Below are positions 35,462-44,679 of a DNA stretch of 58,341 nt, in pieces. Each line of letters begins with the position of its first letter. Within the stretch, counting starts at the first letter, position 1. Below the pieces are notes generated by a model, which saw only the letters and a list, made by a program, of their open reading frames with translations, was not told the origin of the DNA and searched no databases. The stretch spans positions 1-58,341 of the forward strand of contig NZ_SIHI01000022.1 in the NCBI RefSeq assembly GCF_007859735.1. The letters run 5' to 3'. The DNA comes from Thalassoglobus neptunius. Lineage in GTDB: Bacteria > Planctomycetota > Planctomycetia > Planctomycetales > Planctomycetaceae. The position numbers and the translations under genes are program-made.

Positions 35462-36544
35462 CTATTGAGTCACGAGAACTGCTTTCCGGACGCAAAAACA
35501 GTCGTCTCCAGAGAAGATGAGATGCAGCGTACGTCCATCTTCGCTCATCCATTTTGTCGGAAAATCGCCATGTTCTCCGGGACCGATATCCCACGCCGGG
35601 ACGAATTCGACCGTCGTCCAGGGTCCCCACGGTTCGGGGGCATCGTAAATCCCGAATCCTCCTTCGAATCGAGTATCTCCACGGTCAGGATGACCAGGCG
35701 GTTGAGGAATGGCCTGCCACCACAGATAACGATTGAGACCGGGGTTGAACGTAATTGCTGACCGGAGACACGAGTCAGGATGTTCGAAAACCGGTCCTCT
35801 TTCATCAATCCGTTTCGACCAGACCGGCTGCTGATTGGCATCTCTGCGAACAAAGAATTCCCATGCATCCCGCTTGAGAAGATGATCCTTATGGGCGCGC
35901 ATCAGGACAAAATGATCCGCCGGGCTATCCGCATTCGGCCCATCATGTGAATAGGCATACACAAACTCGTCCCGCGCTCCCTGGTAGTCTCGCCCAAAGT
36001 TGACGAACCCCATCAGTCCAAACTCTTCGAACTTCCAATCGACAGTGGACCAGGTTCCTCCATGATCCTCTGACCATGCGAGAGTTGATTCTCCGCCCTG
36101 AAGATTGTTGTGTCCGAGCCACAGACAAAGAACTCCGTCGACAGACAGAATTCCCCATGACTTTCTTCCATTTCGTCCCTGGCCGCGTTGTTCGATTGTT
36201 GGCGAACGAAGATTGACTCCGCTGAAGTCCGTCGGAGAGCCATCGATTCGAACAAGCCCCAAGCTGAGTTTCTCTTCCAGTTTCGGCTCAAATCCCCATC
36301 CGTCCCCATATGTCGAATAGAGCGATCCATCCCGTGCCCATGTGACCGGCCAGTTATCACCGCCTTTCGCTTTGCGTATAACGGTTTCCATCGGAGCCCA
36401 CCGGACATCACGAATGATGTTGCTTTTCGGATACGGGGGAAGTCTCGACGAATTCTGCTGAGCAGGAATTCGCCTGTTTAACCCCTCACAAATCAGCAAC
36501 GCCAAAGCAATCACACCAAGCGTTTTCATTCGACTCATTTTCAT
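35462..36544 (-). CDS. Exported DUF4185-like beta-propeller protein
   Basis: 360 aa from the ATG at 36544 (GGGTGG upstream); the longer frame begins with a GTG at 36556. Signal peptide VIALALLICEGLN with cleavage after IPA. Sialidase-like or propeller motifs follow: WPVTWARDGSLYSTYGDGWG, STLAWSEDHGGTWSTVDWKF, and FGIYDAPEPWGPWTTVEF. The 'ADGDNWPxTWxxDGxLYxxYGDG' opening is typical of DUF4185, a family of predicted secreted glycan-active proteins. No catalytic residues can be assigned with confidence. It lies 18 bases after the DUF2254 stop in the same direction, so it could be co-transcribed. Confidence 0.75.
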   Translation of the reverse strand: MKMSRMKTLGVIALALLICEGLNRRIPAQQNSSRLPPYPKSNIIRDVRWAPMETVIRKAKGGDNWPVTWARDGSLYSTYGDGWGFEPKLEEKLSLGLVRIDGSPTDFSGVNLRSPTIEQRGQGRNGRKSWGILSVDGVLCLWLGHNNLQGGESTLAWSEDHGGTWSTVDWKFEEFGLMGFVNFGRDYQGARDEFVYAYSHDGPNADSPADHFVLMRAHKDHLLKRDAWEFFVRRDANQQPVWSKRIDERGPVFEHPDSCLRSAITFNPGLNRYLWWQAIPQPPGHPDRGDTRFEGGFGIYDAPEPWGPWTTVEFVPAWDIGPGEHGDFPTKWMSEDGRTLHLIFSGDDCFCVRKAVLVTQ

Positions 36545-36562
36545 GAAATGATCCACCCGGAT

Positions 36563-37925
36563 TCAGTCGAAACTCGGTTGAGATACCCCATCGGACCTCA
36601 AACTCTCGACGCTGAGAGTCTGCCGAACGTTGTTCACGAGAACAAGAATTTGAGTCCTATCGTCAATGTTGTGCGGACAATCGGTCGCTTCGGCTTCGAT
36701 GATATCGAGAAACTGGAGAACCGCCTCCCGATCGTGCGTCCGGCGGACCTGATGAGCGAGGACTCCGATCACTTTCACCAGATGAACAGTGACGGAGAAG
36801 GTGTTCTGCGAATGCCGACGAATTTCGTCGAATGCGGTTGAGAACGCACTGGAGAAGCGAAGTGGAAACGCGATGACTCGAACTTTTCCATCTTTGTCGC
36901 GGCGGCGAGGGTCCGGAAATTCTCTCTCCGCGAGCTTGGCCACGGCTGCTCCCAGGTAGTTCAAGCAGGCAATCGCGGTCTGTGGATCATTGATTCCGGG
37001 AGAAAGGGCCCGCACCGCGACTTCGACCAACTCCAAAATTGCACATTCCACATCTTGCCGTGGAGTTCGGCGACTTCCCACGAGGAAACATTGATTGATC
37101 TCTTTGTTGACCTCGTCAATATCTGCGACGGAAGAAGCCGCTGCAATCGGCATTTCTTTGATGAGAAAGTCACCGGGCCGACAACGCAGTTGAATGACAA
37201 GATCTTCCTTGCGGGCGAGATGCAACAACGTCTCTCCGTCGATTGCCTGAAGGTAGCCTTCTTTGGTCGATCGAATCGTACTCCCGGTGCTCACAGCATC
37301 TGACTCTTCGTCCGCCGCATCGTCGTGTTCATGGCGTGATTGACCAATTTCCTCCGGAAACAATCGATCAATCGCATCGGACAAATCGTGTGCGACGCTT
37401 TTCACCACATTCGTCGCCTGAATCGCCTCTGCAACATGGTTGATAAACGAAATGAAGACGACGAAGCTCAGCATCCCGCCAATCAGCCCGACCCCCACGG
37501 ACAAATGAGGAACAAACGTCCCGAAGTCTTCATCGCCCCGGATCGCCCATAGAAATCGTAAAGCAATAGAGACTCGTTCCCAAAAACGTCGCAAGAGTCA
37601 CCTGGGCAATGTCGTGATTCAGGAACGATCGCAATAACCGCGAACCATACATTGACGAGGTTTGAGCGAGCGTCAGCATTGTAATTGAGAACACGACACC
37701 TGTGACGCCAACCAGCGAGCCAGCAAGAGTCGTCATCGTCGCCATTGCGGCCGACGAAGTCGTCGTGGCCCAGGAAATCGCGGGAATTCTTTCTGCACGA
37801 ACCGTGGCATCGACGTTCAACATCAAGACAGCAGCGATGAGTGATACCACCAGCCCGAGCGTCGGAATGAACCATAGGCTATTGCGGACACGATCCCACT
37901 GGTTGATCAACCACGTTTCAAGCAT
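36563..37925 (-). pseudogene. DUF2254 membrane protein gene split by a +1 frameshift
   Basis: The N-terminal part is read in one frame from the ATG at 37925 (MLETWLINQWDRVRNSLWF, two to three membrane helices, then TFLGTSLYCF) and stops at 37530. The remainder continues in the next frame (WAIRGDEDFGTFVPHLSVGVG to the stop at 36563) with the expected soluble half (DIDEVNKEINQCFLVGSRRTPRQDVE-like region, ALSPGINDPQTAIACL). DUF2254 is normally one continuous gene of about 430-450 aa. Removing one A from the AAA run at 37553-37555 (minus-strand ATTTCTA to ATTCTA) restores the family's usual length across the join. It may be a true pseudogene, a sequencing error or a programmed shift. Confidence 0.8.
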
Positions 37926-38071
37926 ACGACCTCTTTTGCAACCAAATTTCCGATGATTCGATAGGGCAGAAACTGACACATCTTACCATGGAACGACTCA
38001 ATCCGGTGCGGAAACCTCTAAAACCGGTGAGGCGAAGTATTCTGGAGCGAATCGCAAAAATGGAGCGGCGT

Positions 38072-38551
38072 CTACAGACGTTTCTCCGATTTCTGATCAG
38101 TCGGAGATTTATCGCTGGGAACAGCATCGACAACAAATACGTCGGCTCCGCCAGCACGTCGACGACGCAAGTATTGCTCAAACCACTTCATCACCATTCG
38201 ACGATACGTGGCTCTCGTCGTCGGGATCAAAAGGCTGAAACCACAAATGTCTGTCAGAAATCCCGGAGTCAGCAAAAGAGCGGCACCGATCAGCACGAGA
38301 ACTCCATCTGCCAACGCCTGCCCGGGCATTTGCTGATTTCGCAATTGCGTTTGAAGCTGACGTAAAACGCTCGCTCCCTGTTGCCGAGCAAGCCAGGCGC
38401 CGACGATTCCTGTCAGGAAAATTGTTCCGATCGTCACCAGCAACCCCGTTCCCATCCCCCAAGCTTCGGACACGTAATGGTGCACTTGAAGCAGGACGAC
38501 GAGTTCAATTGCCGGAACGATTGTGAAGAGCAGAAAGAGACGGTAAATCAT
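38072..38551 (-). CDS. fxsA: FxsA family inner-membrane protein
   Basis: 159 aa from the ATG at 38551; an upstream ATG at 38572 in the same frame adds seven residues. The sequence MIYRLFLLFTIVPAIELVVL, GTIFLTGIVGAWLARQQG, then the conserved ALADGVLVLIGAALLLTPGFLTDICGF hairpin, identifies FxsA (the E. coli F-exclusion suppressor), a small protein with about four membrane segments. The C-terminus is a polar tail. Its normal role is unknown; overproduction in E. coli relieves phage T7 exclusion by F. It is upstream of and co-directional with the DUF2254 gene. Confidence 0.88.
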   Translation of the reverse strand: MIYRLFLLFTIVPAIELVVLLQVHHYVSEAWGMGTGLLVTIGTIFLTGIVGAWLARQQGASVLRQLQTQLRNQQMPGQALADGVLVLIGAALLLTPGFLTDICGFSLLIPTTRATYRRMVMKWFEQYLRRRRAGGADVFVVDAVPSDKSPTDQKSEKRL

Positions 38552-38988
38552 GTCACGATTATGACAGTGCAAGCGTGGAATCCAAGGCGACGTGAAGGCA
38601 AGATGTGAACAAACGTTCGGAATTCCCGATTCAACTCTGCTTGAAACGAGCTGCGCGACTCGAAATTCGCTTCCGCAACATGCTGAAAATTTCGACGTGA
38701 GGCCCCACTTGAAACAGCATCAATTGATCTCAAAGTTCCGCAACAGCAAAGATGAACGATGCTCCACCGAGCCTGTATCGAGTCGATATTGATCCTCTGA
38801 GATGAAACTCGCATTCATGCGTCCAACCGTACATGGTTTCAATCAGACCGCCTCAAACGGTACGATACGCTCAAGAACACCATTCTTCCTCTTGCAAATT
38901 CGGACGCAGGCTCTTTCAATCCGATGAGTCTGCCCATGCAAGTCGATGATTTTCATTCGGACAAAGCTCTCAAAAGTTTCTATCAAAC
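38552..38988. other. Gene-free divergent region
   Basis: 437 bases between fxsA (minus) and the asparagine-synthetase-like gene (plus). The 66-aa and 88-aa frames here lack ribosome binding sites and protein-like composition. Promoters for both genes must lie here. I found no sigma-54-type box, convincing palindrome or terminator. Confidence 0.5.
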
Positions 38989-40317
38989 ATGAAGTTTCAA
39001 GAACCTGTCGAACGTCTGGTCAACTTGCTCGATCCCGAAGCCAATCAAATCTTCAACATGAGTGTTGAGGACGCCTGCAGCGTGGTACAAAGCGGGAACG
39101 TTGCTGAGATTCGAAAGATTGAAGGACATTTCGCACTGCTCGCGAAAGAAGGACAACTCATTCGCATGGCACGGTCGCTGGGACGCCCAATGCGGTATTT
39201 TCTGGCCAAGCGTACCGAAGGCCCGTGCCTGATCGTTGCCGAAAGAATTGATCAAATCGCGGAATTTCTGGAATCTGAAGGGCTCGATGGACAGTTCCAT
39301 CCGAGCTATACACGAATGGTTCCAGCACACCACCTTCTGGAACTCAAACTGATCGGGTGTCCGGATCCAAACCCCGTCACGCGCCGATTCTTTTCGCCGA
39401 AACAAAACACATTGCCATCGAATCTCGATGAAATCGGAGCTGCGTATATCGGCGCACTTGAAACCGAATGCGAACGATTTCTCGACTTCGTTGGTTCACA
39501 AGAACCGCTCGGAGTCTTGTTCTCCGGTGGAATCGACAGCGGAGCGGTTTTTCTTGTCTTGTACAATCTCTTGCTGAAACGCGGTGAGTCTCCGTCCCAC
39601 TTGAAAGCGTTCACGCTCTCCATCGACGGATCCGGCTCGGACGAAGTTCAGTCGCGTGATTTCTTGAAGCAGCTAGATCTCGAACTCTTTCTTGAACCAG
39701 TTCCTGTCACAGCCCAAACGATTGATTTTCGTGAAGGGATTCGTGTGATGGAGGACTACAAACCGCTCGACACTCAAGTGGCGACGTTGGCAGTCGCACT
39801 CTGTCGAGAGATTCGCGAAAAGTATCCCGACTGGAAGTGGCTGATCGACGGCGACGGCGGAGACGAGAACCTCAAAGATTACCCTATTGAAGAGAACCCC
39901 GAGTTAACGATCCGGAGTGTTTTGAACAACGTCATGTTGTATCAGGAAGGTTGGGGAGTTGATGCCGTTAAACACTCATTGACTTATTCAGGAGGTCAAA
40001 GTCGCGGTCATGTCCGCTCTTGGGCACCGGGACGGATGTTCGGTTTTCACGACTTCAGCCCGTTTGCGCTTCCTAATGTCATTGAAGTCGCTGAAGGAAT
40101 CCCTTTTATTGAGTTAACTGACTGGGATCATGAAAAGCTCTACAACTTAAAAGGAGAAATCGTTTCGCGTGGTGTGAAAGCAGTCACTGGATTCGACATG
40201 CCGATTTACAGAAAGAGACGTTTCCAACACGGAGTCACTCCTGCAGGCGAGTTCGAAAATTTCTTCCCACAGGACGAACGTGTTTATCGCGAAAGCTTCC
40301 ACTCGCTCTATCGTTAG
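38989..40317 (+). CDS. Asparagine-synthetase-like ATP-pyrophosphatase enzyme lacking the glutaminase cysteine
   Basis: 442 aa. The C-terminal half is an asparagine-synthetase (PP-loop) domain with the ATP motif LFSGGIDSGAVFL (S179-G-G-I-D-S), a later WLIDGDGGDENLKDYP metal/pyrophosphate region and a KAVTGFDMPIYRKRRFQHG C-terminus. The N-terminal 150 residues resemble a class II glutaminase remnant (EGHFALLAKEGQLIRMARS, RRFFSPKQN) but the protein begins MKFQEP, so the essential Cys-2 is missing. It should adenylate a carboxylate and form an amide with free ammonia or another amine, as beta-lactam synthetases do. It is followed by radical SAM and flavoprotein genes, which suggests a dedicated biosynthetic or modification pathway. 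Confidence 0.82.
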   Translation: MKFQEPVERLVNLLDPEANQIFNMSVEDACSVVQSGNVAEIRKIEGHFALLAKEGQLIRMARSLGRPMRYFLAKRTEGPCLIVAERIDQIAEFLESEGLDGQFHPSYTRMVPAHHLLELKLIGCPDPNPVTRRFFSPKQNTLPSNLDEIGAAYIGALETECERFLDFVGSQEPLGVLFSGGIDSGAVFLVLYNLLLKRGESPSHLKAFTLSIDGSGSDEVQSRDFLKQLDLELFLEPVPVTAQTIDFREGIRVMEDYKPLDTQVATLAVALCREIREKYPDWKWLIDGDGGDENLKDYPIEENPELTIRSVLNNVMLYQEGWGVDAVKHSLTYSGGQSRGHVRSWAPGRMFGFHDFSPFALPNVIEVAEGIPFIELTDWDHEKLYNLKGEIVSRGVKAVTGFDMPIYRKRRFQHGVTPAGEFENFFPQDERVYRESFHSLYR

Positions 40318-40419
40318 AGCAACTTCTTGATTCGTCGAAAGCGATTCGCACAAGCAAACGCAGTTTTCTCCGACCGAATTCGGTTCACGCGAGTGCAGAG
40401 AAACCATGAAAATGGTCTG

Positions 40420-41364
40420 ATGAAAATCAATTCCCGAACCACTCAACAGATTCGTGCCGCTCGCCCAGCCCGCAACCCGGTCGTCCCGGAGAAACCGTAT
40501 GCATTTTTCGTTGAGAAAGAACACAACGCATCCGGTGCCGTTGTCGATGTCGCGACGCTCCTTCTGACAAATGCGGAATGCCCTTTCACCTGTCTGATGT
40601 GTGATCTCTGGAAAAACACACTCCCTCGCTCAGGCCCTGAAGTTTCAATAGCGAATCAGATCCGAACAGCCCTCGGTGAGTTGCCATTGGCACGCGAGAT
40701 TAAATTATATAACAGCGGAAATTTCTTTGATCCGAAAGCAATACCTCGTCATCAATACGGTGAGATTGCAGAACTCGTCCGCCGCTTTGATACTGTTATC
40801 GTCGAAAACCATCCAAAGCTTTGCGGGGACGAATGCAAGCGATTTCGCGATTTAATCGCTCCCGCCCAATTGGAGATTGCCCTTGGATTGGAGACGTGCC
40901 ACCCCGAAGTTCTCGCTGCCCTCAACAAAGATATGACACTCACCGATTTCGACCGAGCGACTGATTTTCTAAATCAATCGCAAATTCGAACTCGAGCTTT
41001 TGTTTTACTGCGTCCTCCTTTCATGAATGAGGCGGAAGGCATTGAGTGGGCCGAGCGAACTGTCACATTTGCATTTGACCGAGGAGTCAGTTTGTGTGCA
41101 GTCATCCCAACACGGGCCGGAAACGGAATCATGGAACAGCTGGAGTTGGAAGGGCATTTCTCTCCTCCGGAAGGTGATTCAATGGAACAGATCCTGAGTC
41201 GCTGTCTTGAGATGAAACGCGGACGAGTCACCATCGACCTCTGGGACGCAGAGCGTTTTTTCTCTTGCGAAAACTGCCGTGTGAAACGGATTCAACGTCT
41301 CCAGAATATGAACCTCACACAAATGATTGAACCTTCGATCGAATGTGCGGAATGTCGGAGTTGA
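40420..41364 (+). CDS. Radical SAM protein, RaSEA/TIGR01210-like
   Basis: 314 aa from the ATG at 40420; a TTG at 40327 extends the frame, but the added sequence looks untranslated. The SAM-cluster motif is CPFTCLMC (C54, C58, C61; Cx3Cx2C). The chain then follows the pattern of the archaeosine-synthase-beta/Elp3-like group: IKLYNSGNFFDPKAIP, VIVENHPKLC, LEIALGLETCHPEVL, NKDMTLTDF, and LLRPPFMNEAEGIEWA. The C-terminus has four more cysteines (CENC and CAEC), possibly for a second cluster or zinc. The specific reaction is unknown. The family resemblance is pattern-based and should be checked with profiles. The end overlaps the next gene. Confidence 0.8.
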   Translation: MKINSRTTQQIRAARPARNPVVPEKPYAFFVEKEHNASGAVVDVATLLLTNAECPFTCLMCDLWKNTLPRSGPEVSIANQIRTALGELPLAREIKLYNSGNFFDPKAIPRHQYGEIAELVRRFDTVIVENHPKLCGDECKRFRDLIAPAQLEIALGLETCHPEVLAALNKDMTLTDFDRATDFLNQSQIRTRAFVLLRPPFMNEAEGIEWAERTVTFAFDRGVSLCAVIPTRAGNGIMEQLELEGHFSPPEGDSMEQILSRCLEMKRGRVTIDLWDAERFFSCENCRVKRIQRLQNMNLTQMIEPSIECAECRS

Positions 41365-42866
41365 AGCCAGTGACTCATTGGGACGTCGTCATTCTGGGAG
41401 CCAGTTTCAGCGGAAGCTTAATCGCAGCGATCCTCGCTAAGAATGGCCTCAACGTCGCACTCGTGGACTCAGCCACTCACCCGCGATTTGCGATTGGAGA
41501 ATCGTCGACTCCATCTGCTGACCTGATTCTTTCCAGCCTCGTGCAAGACTATGAACTCGACGAACTCGCACCGCTGTGTCGCTACGGATCATGGACTCAA
41601 ACATACCCGGAAATTCGATGTGGATGTAAACGCGGTTTCAGTTATGTCTGGCATGGAGGAGATTCCGGCTATCAAGCGACCGCCAATCACAACTGTGAGT
41701 TACTGGTGACAGCAAGCGAATCCAATGAACTCGCGGACACTCAGTGGTATCGGACGGATATCGATCAGTTCATATTCGAACAGGCCATCAATCTCGGAGC
41801 CAGCGACTGGACATCGTCAACCATAGAAACGATTCAACATGTCGAGCCCCAAAGTTGGTCTCTCGCCGTCACTCGAGCCGGACAAACCGAGCGGATGCGA
41901 GCGGACTTTCTGATCGATACATCTGGGGCCAGCGGGGTGCTGCTTTCGTCGTTGGATATTGCAGATGTCACTCAGTTACTCCGAACGAACACAGCTGCCG
42001 TCTTCAGCCATTTCGATCACGTCCCGTCATGCGAGGACTGGCTCGCACAGTCTCAGGCGAGGACGAAGGACTTCCCGTATTCGATTGATCATTCAGCAGT
42101 TCACCACGTGACCGAAGAAGGATGGCTTTGGCAATTGAGATTTCGCGGTGGTCCCACCAGCGTTGGTTTTGTGACAACTCCAGATTCGAGCGAATTTCGC
42201 GAGATGAAGCCGATCTTCGAAACAGGCCAATGGGATCATCCCAAAAACCGATTTCCGGCCAGTCTGTTTGGGGGGAGTCAGTGCTCTTCCATCCCCGGAC
42301 AAGTCTTCTCAACGGGGCGTCTGCAAAGGTTGCGAGAATCCGGGGCTGGGCCAGACTGGGCAGCTCTCCCTTCGACCGTGGGCTTCATTGATCCACTGCA
42401 CAGCACCGGGATTGCTCACTCTCTCAGCGGAATCCAGCGACTCGCGAAAATCATTCTTTCCGGGAACTCAACGTCGGCAAGAGAACAACTCCAGGCATAT
42501 TCCCAGTCGATTCTGACCGAACATCGTTTGATCGATGAAATGGTTTCGGGGTGTTACCGATCGCTCTGGAGTTTCGAATTGTTCTCAGCCTGGACGATGG
42601 TCTACTTTGCCGCTGCGACGACTTTCGAGAAGAACTACAATTCCGGCCGAAGAGACTTTCTCTGCAGCGACGATTCGTCGTTTCTTAAGACGGTCTCGCG
42701 ACTCTCTCAATCTCTTGATCAACTCAATGCTTCAGGCCGTTGTGAAAAACGCATCGTGGAACATCTCAACTTTCTCCGCGATCAGCTTGCTCCCTACAAT
42801 CACGTCGGCCTGTTCGAACCGTCGATCCCTGGAATGTACGCGAGGACTGCGGCAGAGAAGACTTAG
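41352..42866 (+). CDS. FAD-dependent oxidoreductase, flavin-halogenase-like
   Basis: About 504 aa from the ATG at 41352; an ATG at 41343 gives 507. Both overlap the radical SAM stop. The N-terminus is a FAD Rossmann motif (DVVILGASFSGSLIAAILAKNG) followed by RFAIGESSTPSADLIL, the GES-x-x-P pattern of tryptophan-halogenase-like flavoproteins. The halogenase WxWxIP box appears altered as GWLWQLRF, so it may be a monooxygenase or oxidoreductase rather than a halogenase. 'GFIDPLHSTGIAHSLSG' corresponds to the family's FAD-binding FxDPLxSxG segment. No flavin reductase gene is adjacent. Confidence 0.82.
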   Translation: MSELKPVTHWDVVILGASFSGSLIAAILAKNGLNVALVDSATHPRFAIGESSTPSADLILSSLVQDYELDELAPLCRYGSWTQTYPEIRCGCKRGFSYVWHGGDSGYQATANHNCELLVTASESNELADTQWYRTDIDQFIFEQAINLGASDWTSSTIETIQHVEPQSWSLAVTRAGQTERMRADFLIDTSGASGVLLSSLDIADVTQLLRTNTAAVFSHFDHVPSCEDWLAQSQARTKDFPYSIDHSAVHHVTEEGWLWQLRFRGGPTSVGFVTTPDSSEFREMKPIFETGQWDHPKNRFPASLFGGSQCSSIPGQVFSTGRLQRLRESGAGPDWAALPSTVGFIDPLHSTGIAHSLSGIQRLAKIILSGNSTSAREQLQAYSQSILTEHRLIDEMVSGCYRSLWSFELFSAWTMVYFAAATTFEKNYNSGRRDFLCSDDSSFLKTVSRLSQSLDQLNASGRCEKRIVEHLNFLRDQLAPYNHVGLFEPSIPGMYARTAAEKT

Positions 42867-42933
42867 ATCTGCCCAATGACCCCGATGCATTTGCTCGTGT
42901 GAACTTGCAGAAACGGCCGAGGGAAGCGTCTTC

Positions 42934-44532
42934 TCACGGAACGATGGAGTTCATCGCACTTTCTCCAATCGATTCGGTGCGTTCGAACTGGAGAAGGGCA
43001 GTGGTCGGCGTTTTGACCTCCCTGATTTTCTGATACCCCGACCGTAGAAGAAGATTCGTAAGCCCAATCAAACCACCTCGTCCCAAATCAGTATCGGTCC
43101 CAGCCACGACCCATAACTTCGACTGTGCATGCTCTGAAAGAAATTCGAGATAGTAACGGTTCAGGTTGATGTCATCGATCCAGACCCATGGGAGGGCAGT
43201 CCGCTGTTGATCAGCCGGTAGATAGAATCGCCCCATTCGACAGGCGATGTAATCCATGAGCACAGGATCTTCGAACATGACCGGCACGAGGCGACTTTCA
43301 ACCAAACCGCTTCCCACGATGACAGGCTGATCATCGAGGGATTCTTCATCCAGAATCTTCGCCATCTCTCTCCAGTTCATTGCGGCAGACGTTGAAAGTT
43401 TTTCCGGCTTCCAGAGAACTCCTTCGCTAAGGCACCACGTCACGGAGATGAGGCAGATCGCTGCCAATGTTGCGATCGGTCTCCCGAATCGATGGTCCAG
43501 CAGCCCCCCTAAAAACGCTGCCGCTGCTGGTAAATAGATAACGCGGTATCGATCTTCAGCGAGTGTTGGAATCCACTGCGATGCAACTCCCAGAAGCAAC
43601 ACACCACCGAGACCCCAGAACGCAGCGATTCCGAAGACTCTCCAATTCGGAGCGGAACTTTGCGTGGATCGCTTGAGCGTTAAACTGGAAATCAGGACCG
43701 CAAGAAGAAGTGAAGCCGGGAAAGCTGCCCACCACATCGGTCCTAATATTTCCAGAGTCGACGGGGGAGTCGGGCGAAAATTGAGGATCGCAGACCATCT
43801 TGCCATCCGAACGAGACTCGGGACCAGCGGAAGAACAGAAAGAGCGATGAAGGCCATCGCCACGAGCGTTCTGATTCGAGGTCGAACGGTGTCTTCTCGT
43901 GTCCAGGCCCCGATCCCCAGCAGCACGATTGACTCAAGGGCGATGAGTGGAGAATTTAGGTAGTGCGTCCATATCAATAGAACACCGCATCCTCCCCATG
44001 CGACAAGTGTATCCCATCGGCAGGGTTGACGAAGTCGAAGAGCGGTGAGCCAAAGACTCAAGGCGGACAACCCCAAACTGACTCCGTAGGGACGCGCGAG
44101 GCGCGACCACTCGAGAGAAGCTGGAAGGAGGGCAACAATCAACGACGCGAGGCCCGCTGCCCGGGTTCCGAAGAGTTCACGGCTCAGAAGAAAGGTGCCC
44201 GTGATGGCCAGAAGATAGCCCATGTACGACGGGAGCCGGATGGCGAGTTCCGATTTCCCGAACACTTGCATCGCGACCGATTGCAGTGCGGAGGAGAACG
44301 GCGGAGTCGCTGAGTAGTTCAGGCTGCGCTGCCATAGACTTTCCGGATTGTCAGACCCGGCGATCCAGTAGGCGACATGCTCATCCAAAACAAGTGGATG
44401 CGTTGCGACACCTTTCAGAAAAAAGAAGCTCCCGATGGCAACACCGAGCACAAACAAAAGAATGTCAGGAAACGACAATCTTAACGGCTGTTGCGAATCG
44501 GATTCGTTCATAGTTAATCGCTCGCCATCCAT
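42934..44532 (-). CDS. GT39-type (ArnT/PMT-like) membrane glycosyltransferase
   Basis: 532 aa; a second ATG at 44511 gives 525. About 10-12 membrane helices. The first external loop has the acidic motif HPLVLDEHVAYW followed by the family's YSATPPFSSALQSVAMQVFG and SELAIRLPSYMGYLLAITGT region, the standard order in lipid-dependent glycosyltransferases (PMT_2/ArnT). The C-terminal soluble part (DEESLDDQPVIVGSGLVE, DINLNRYYLEF) would face the periplasm. It uses a polyprenyl-phosphate sugar; the acceptor is unknown. It converges on the flavoprotein gene, so co-function with that cluster is not indicated. Confidence 0.88.
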   Translation of the reverse strand: MDGERLTMNESDSQQPLRLSFPDILLFVLGVAIGSFFFLKGVATHPLVLDEHVAYWIAGSDNPESLWQRSLNYSATPPFSSALQSVAMQVFGKSELAIRLPSYMGYLLAITGTFLLSRELFGTRAAGLASLIVALLPASLEWSRLARPYGVSLGLSALSLWLTALRLRQPCRWDTLVAWGGCGVLLIWTHYLNSPLIALESIVLLGIGAWTREDTVRPRIRTLVAMAFIALSVLPLVPSLVRMARWSAILNFRPTPPSTLEILGPMWWAAFPASLLLAVLISSLTLKRSTQSSAPNWRVFGIAAFWGLGGVLLLGVASQWIPTLAEDRYRVIYLPAAAAFLGGLLDHRFGRPIATLAAICLISVTWCLSEGVLWKPEKLSTSAAMNWREMAKILDEESLDDQPVIVGSGLVESRLVPVMFEDPVLMDYIACRMGRFYLPADQQRTALPWVWIDDINLNRYYLEFLSEHAQSKLWVVAGTDTDLGRGGLIGLTNLLLRSGYQKIREVKTPTTALLQFERTESIGESAMNSIVP

Positions 44533-44679
44533 GGAGAGAAGACGGTTTAAGACCTCGACATTTGCAACGTGAACAAATCATTGCCTCGACAATTCACGTC
44601 CGTTCAACGATCGGAATGCATTCCCAAAATATTGCCGCGTGAAAGTGGTCACCGAGCTTCACATAAGAAACTCGGTCGA

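Noticed and set aside
36563-37594. The C-terminal DUF2254 frame as an independent gene starting near 37594
   Set aside because: It would begin mid-domain with residues (RRFWERVSIALRF) that are the out-of-frame reading of the conserved TFLGTSLYCF helix, so a frameshift explains the pair better.
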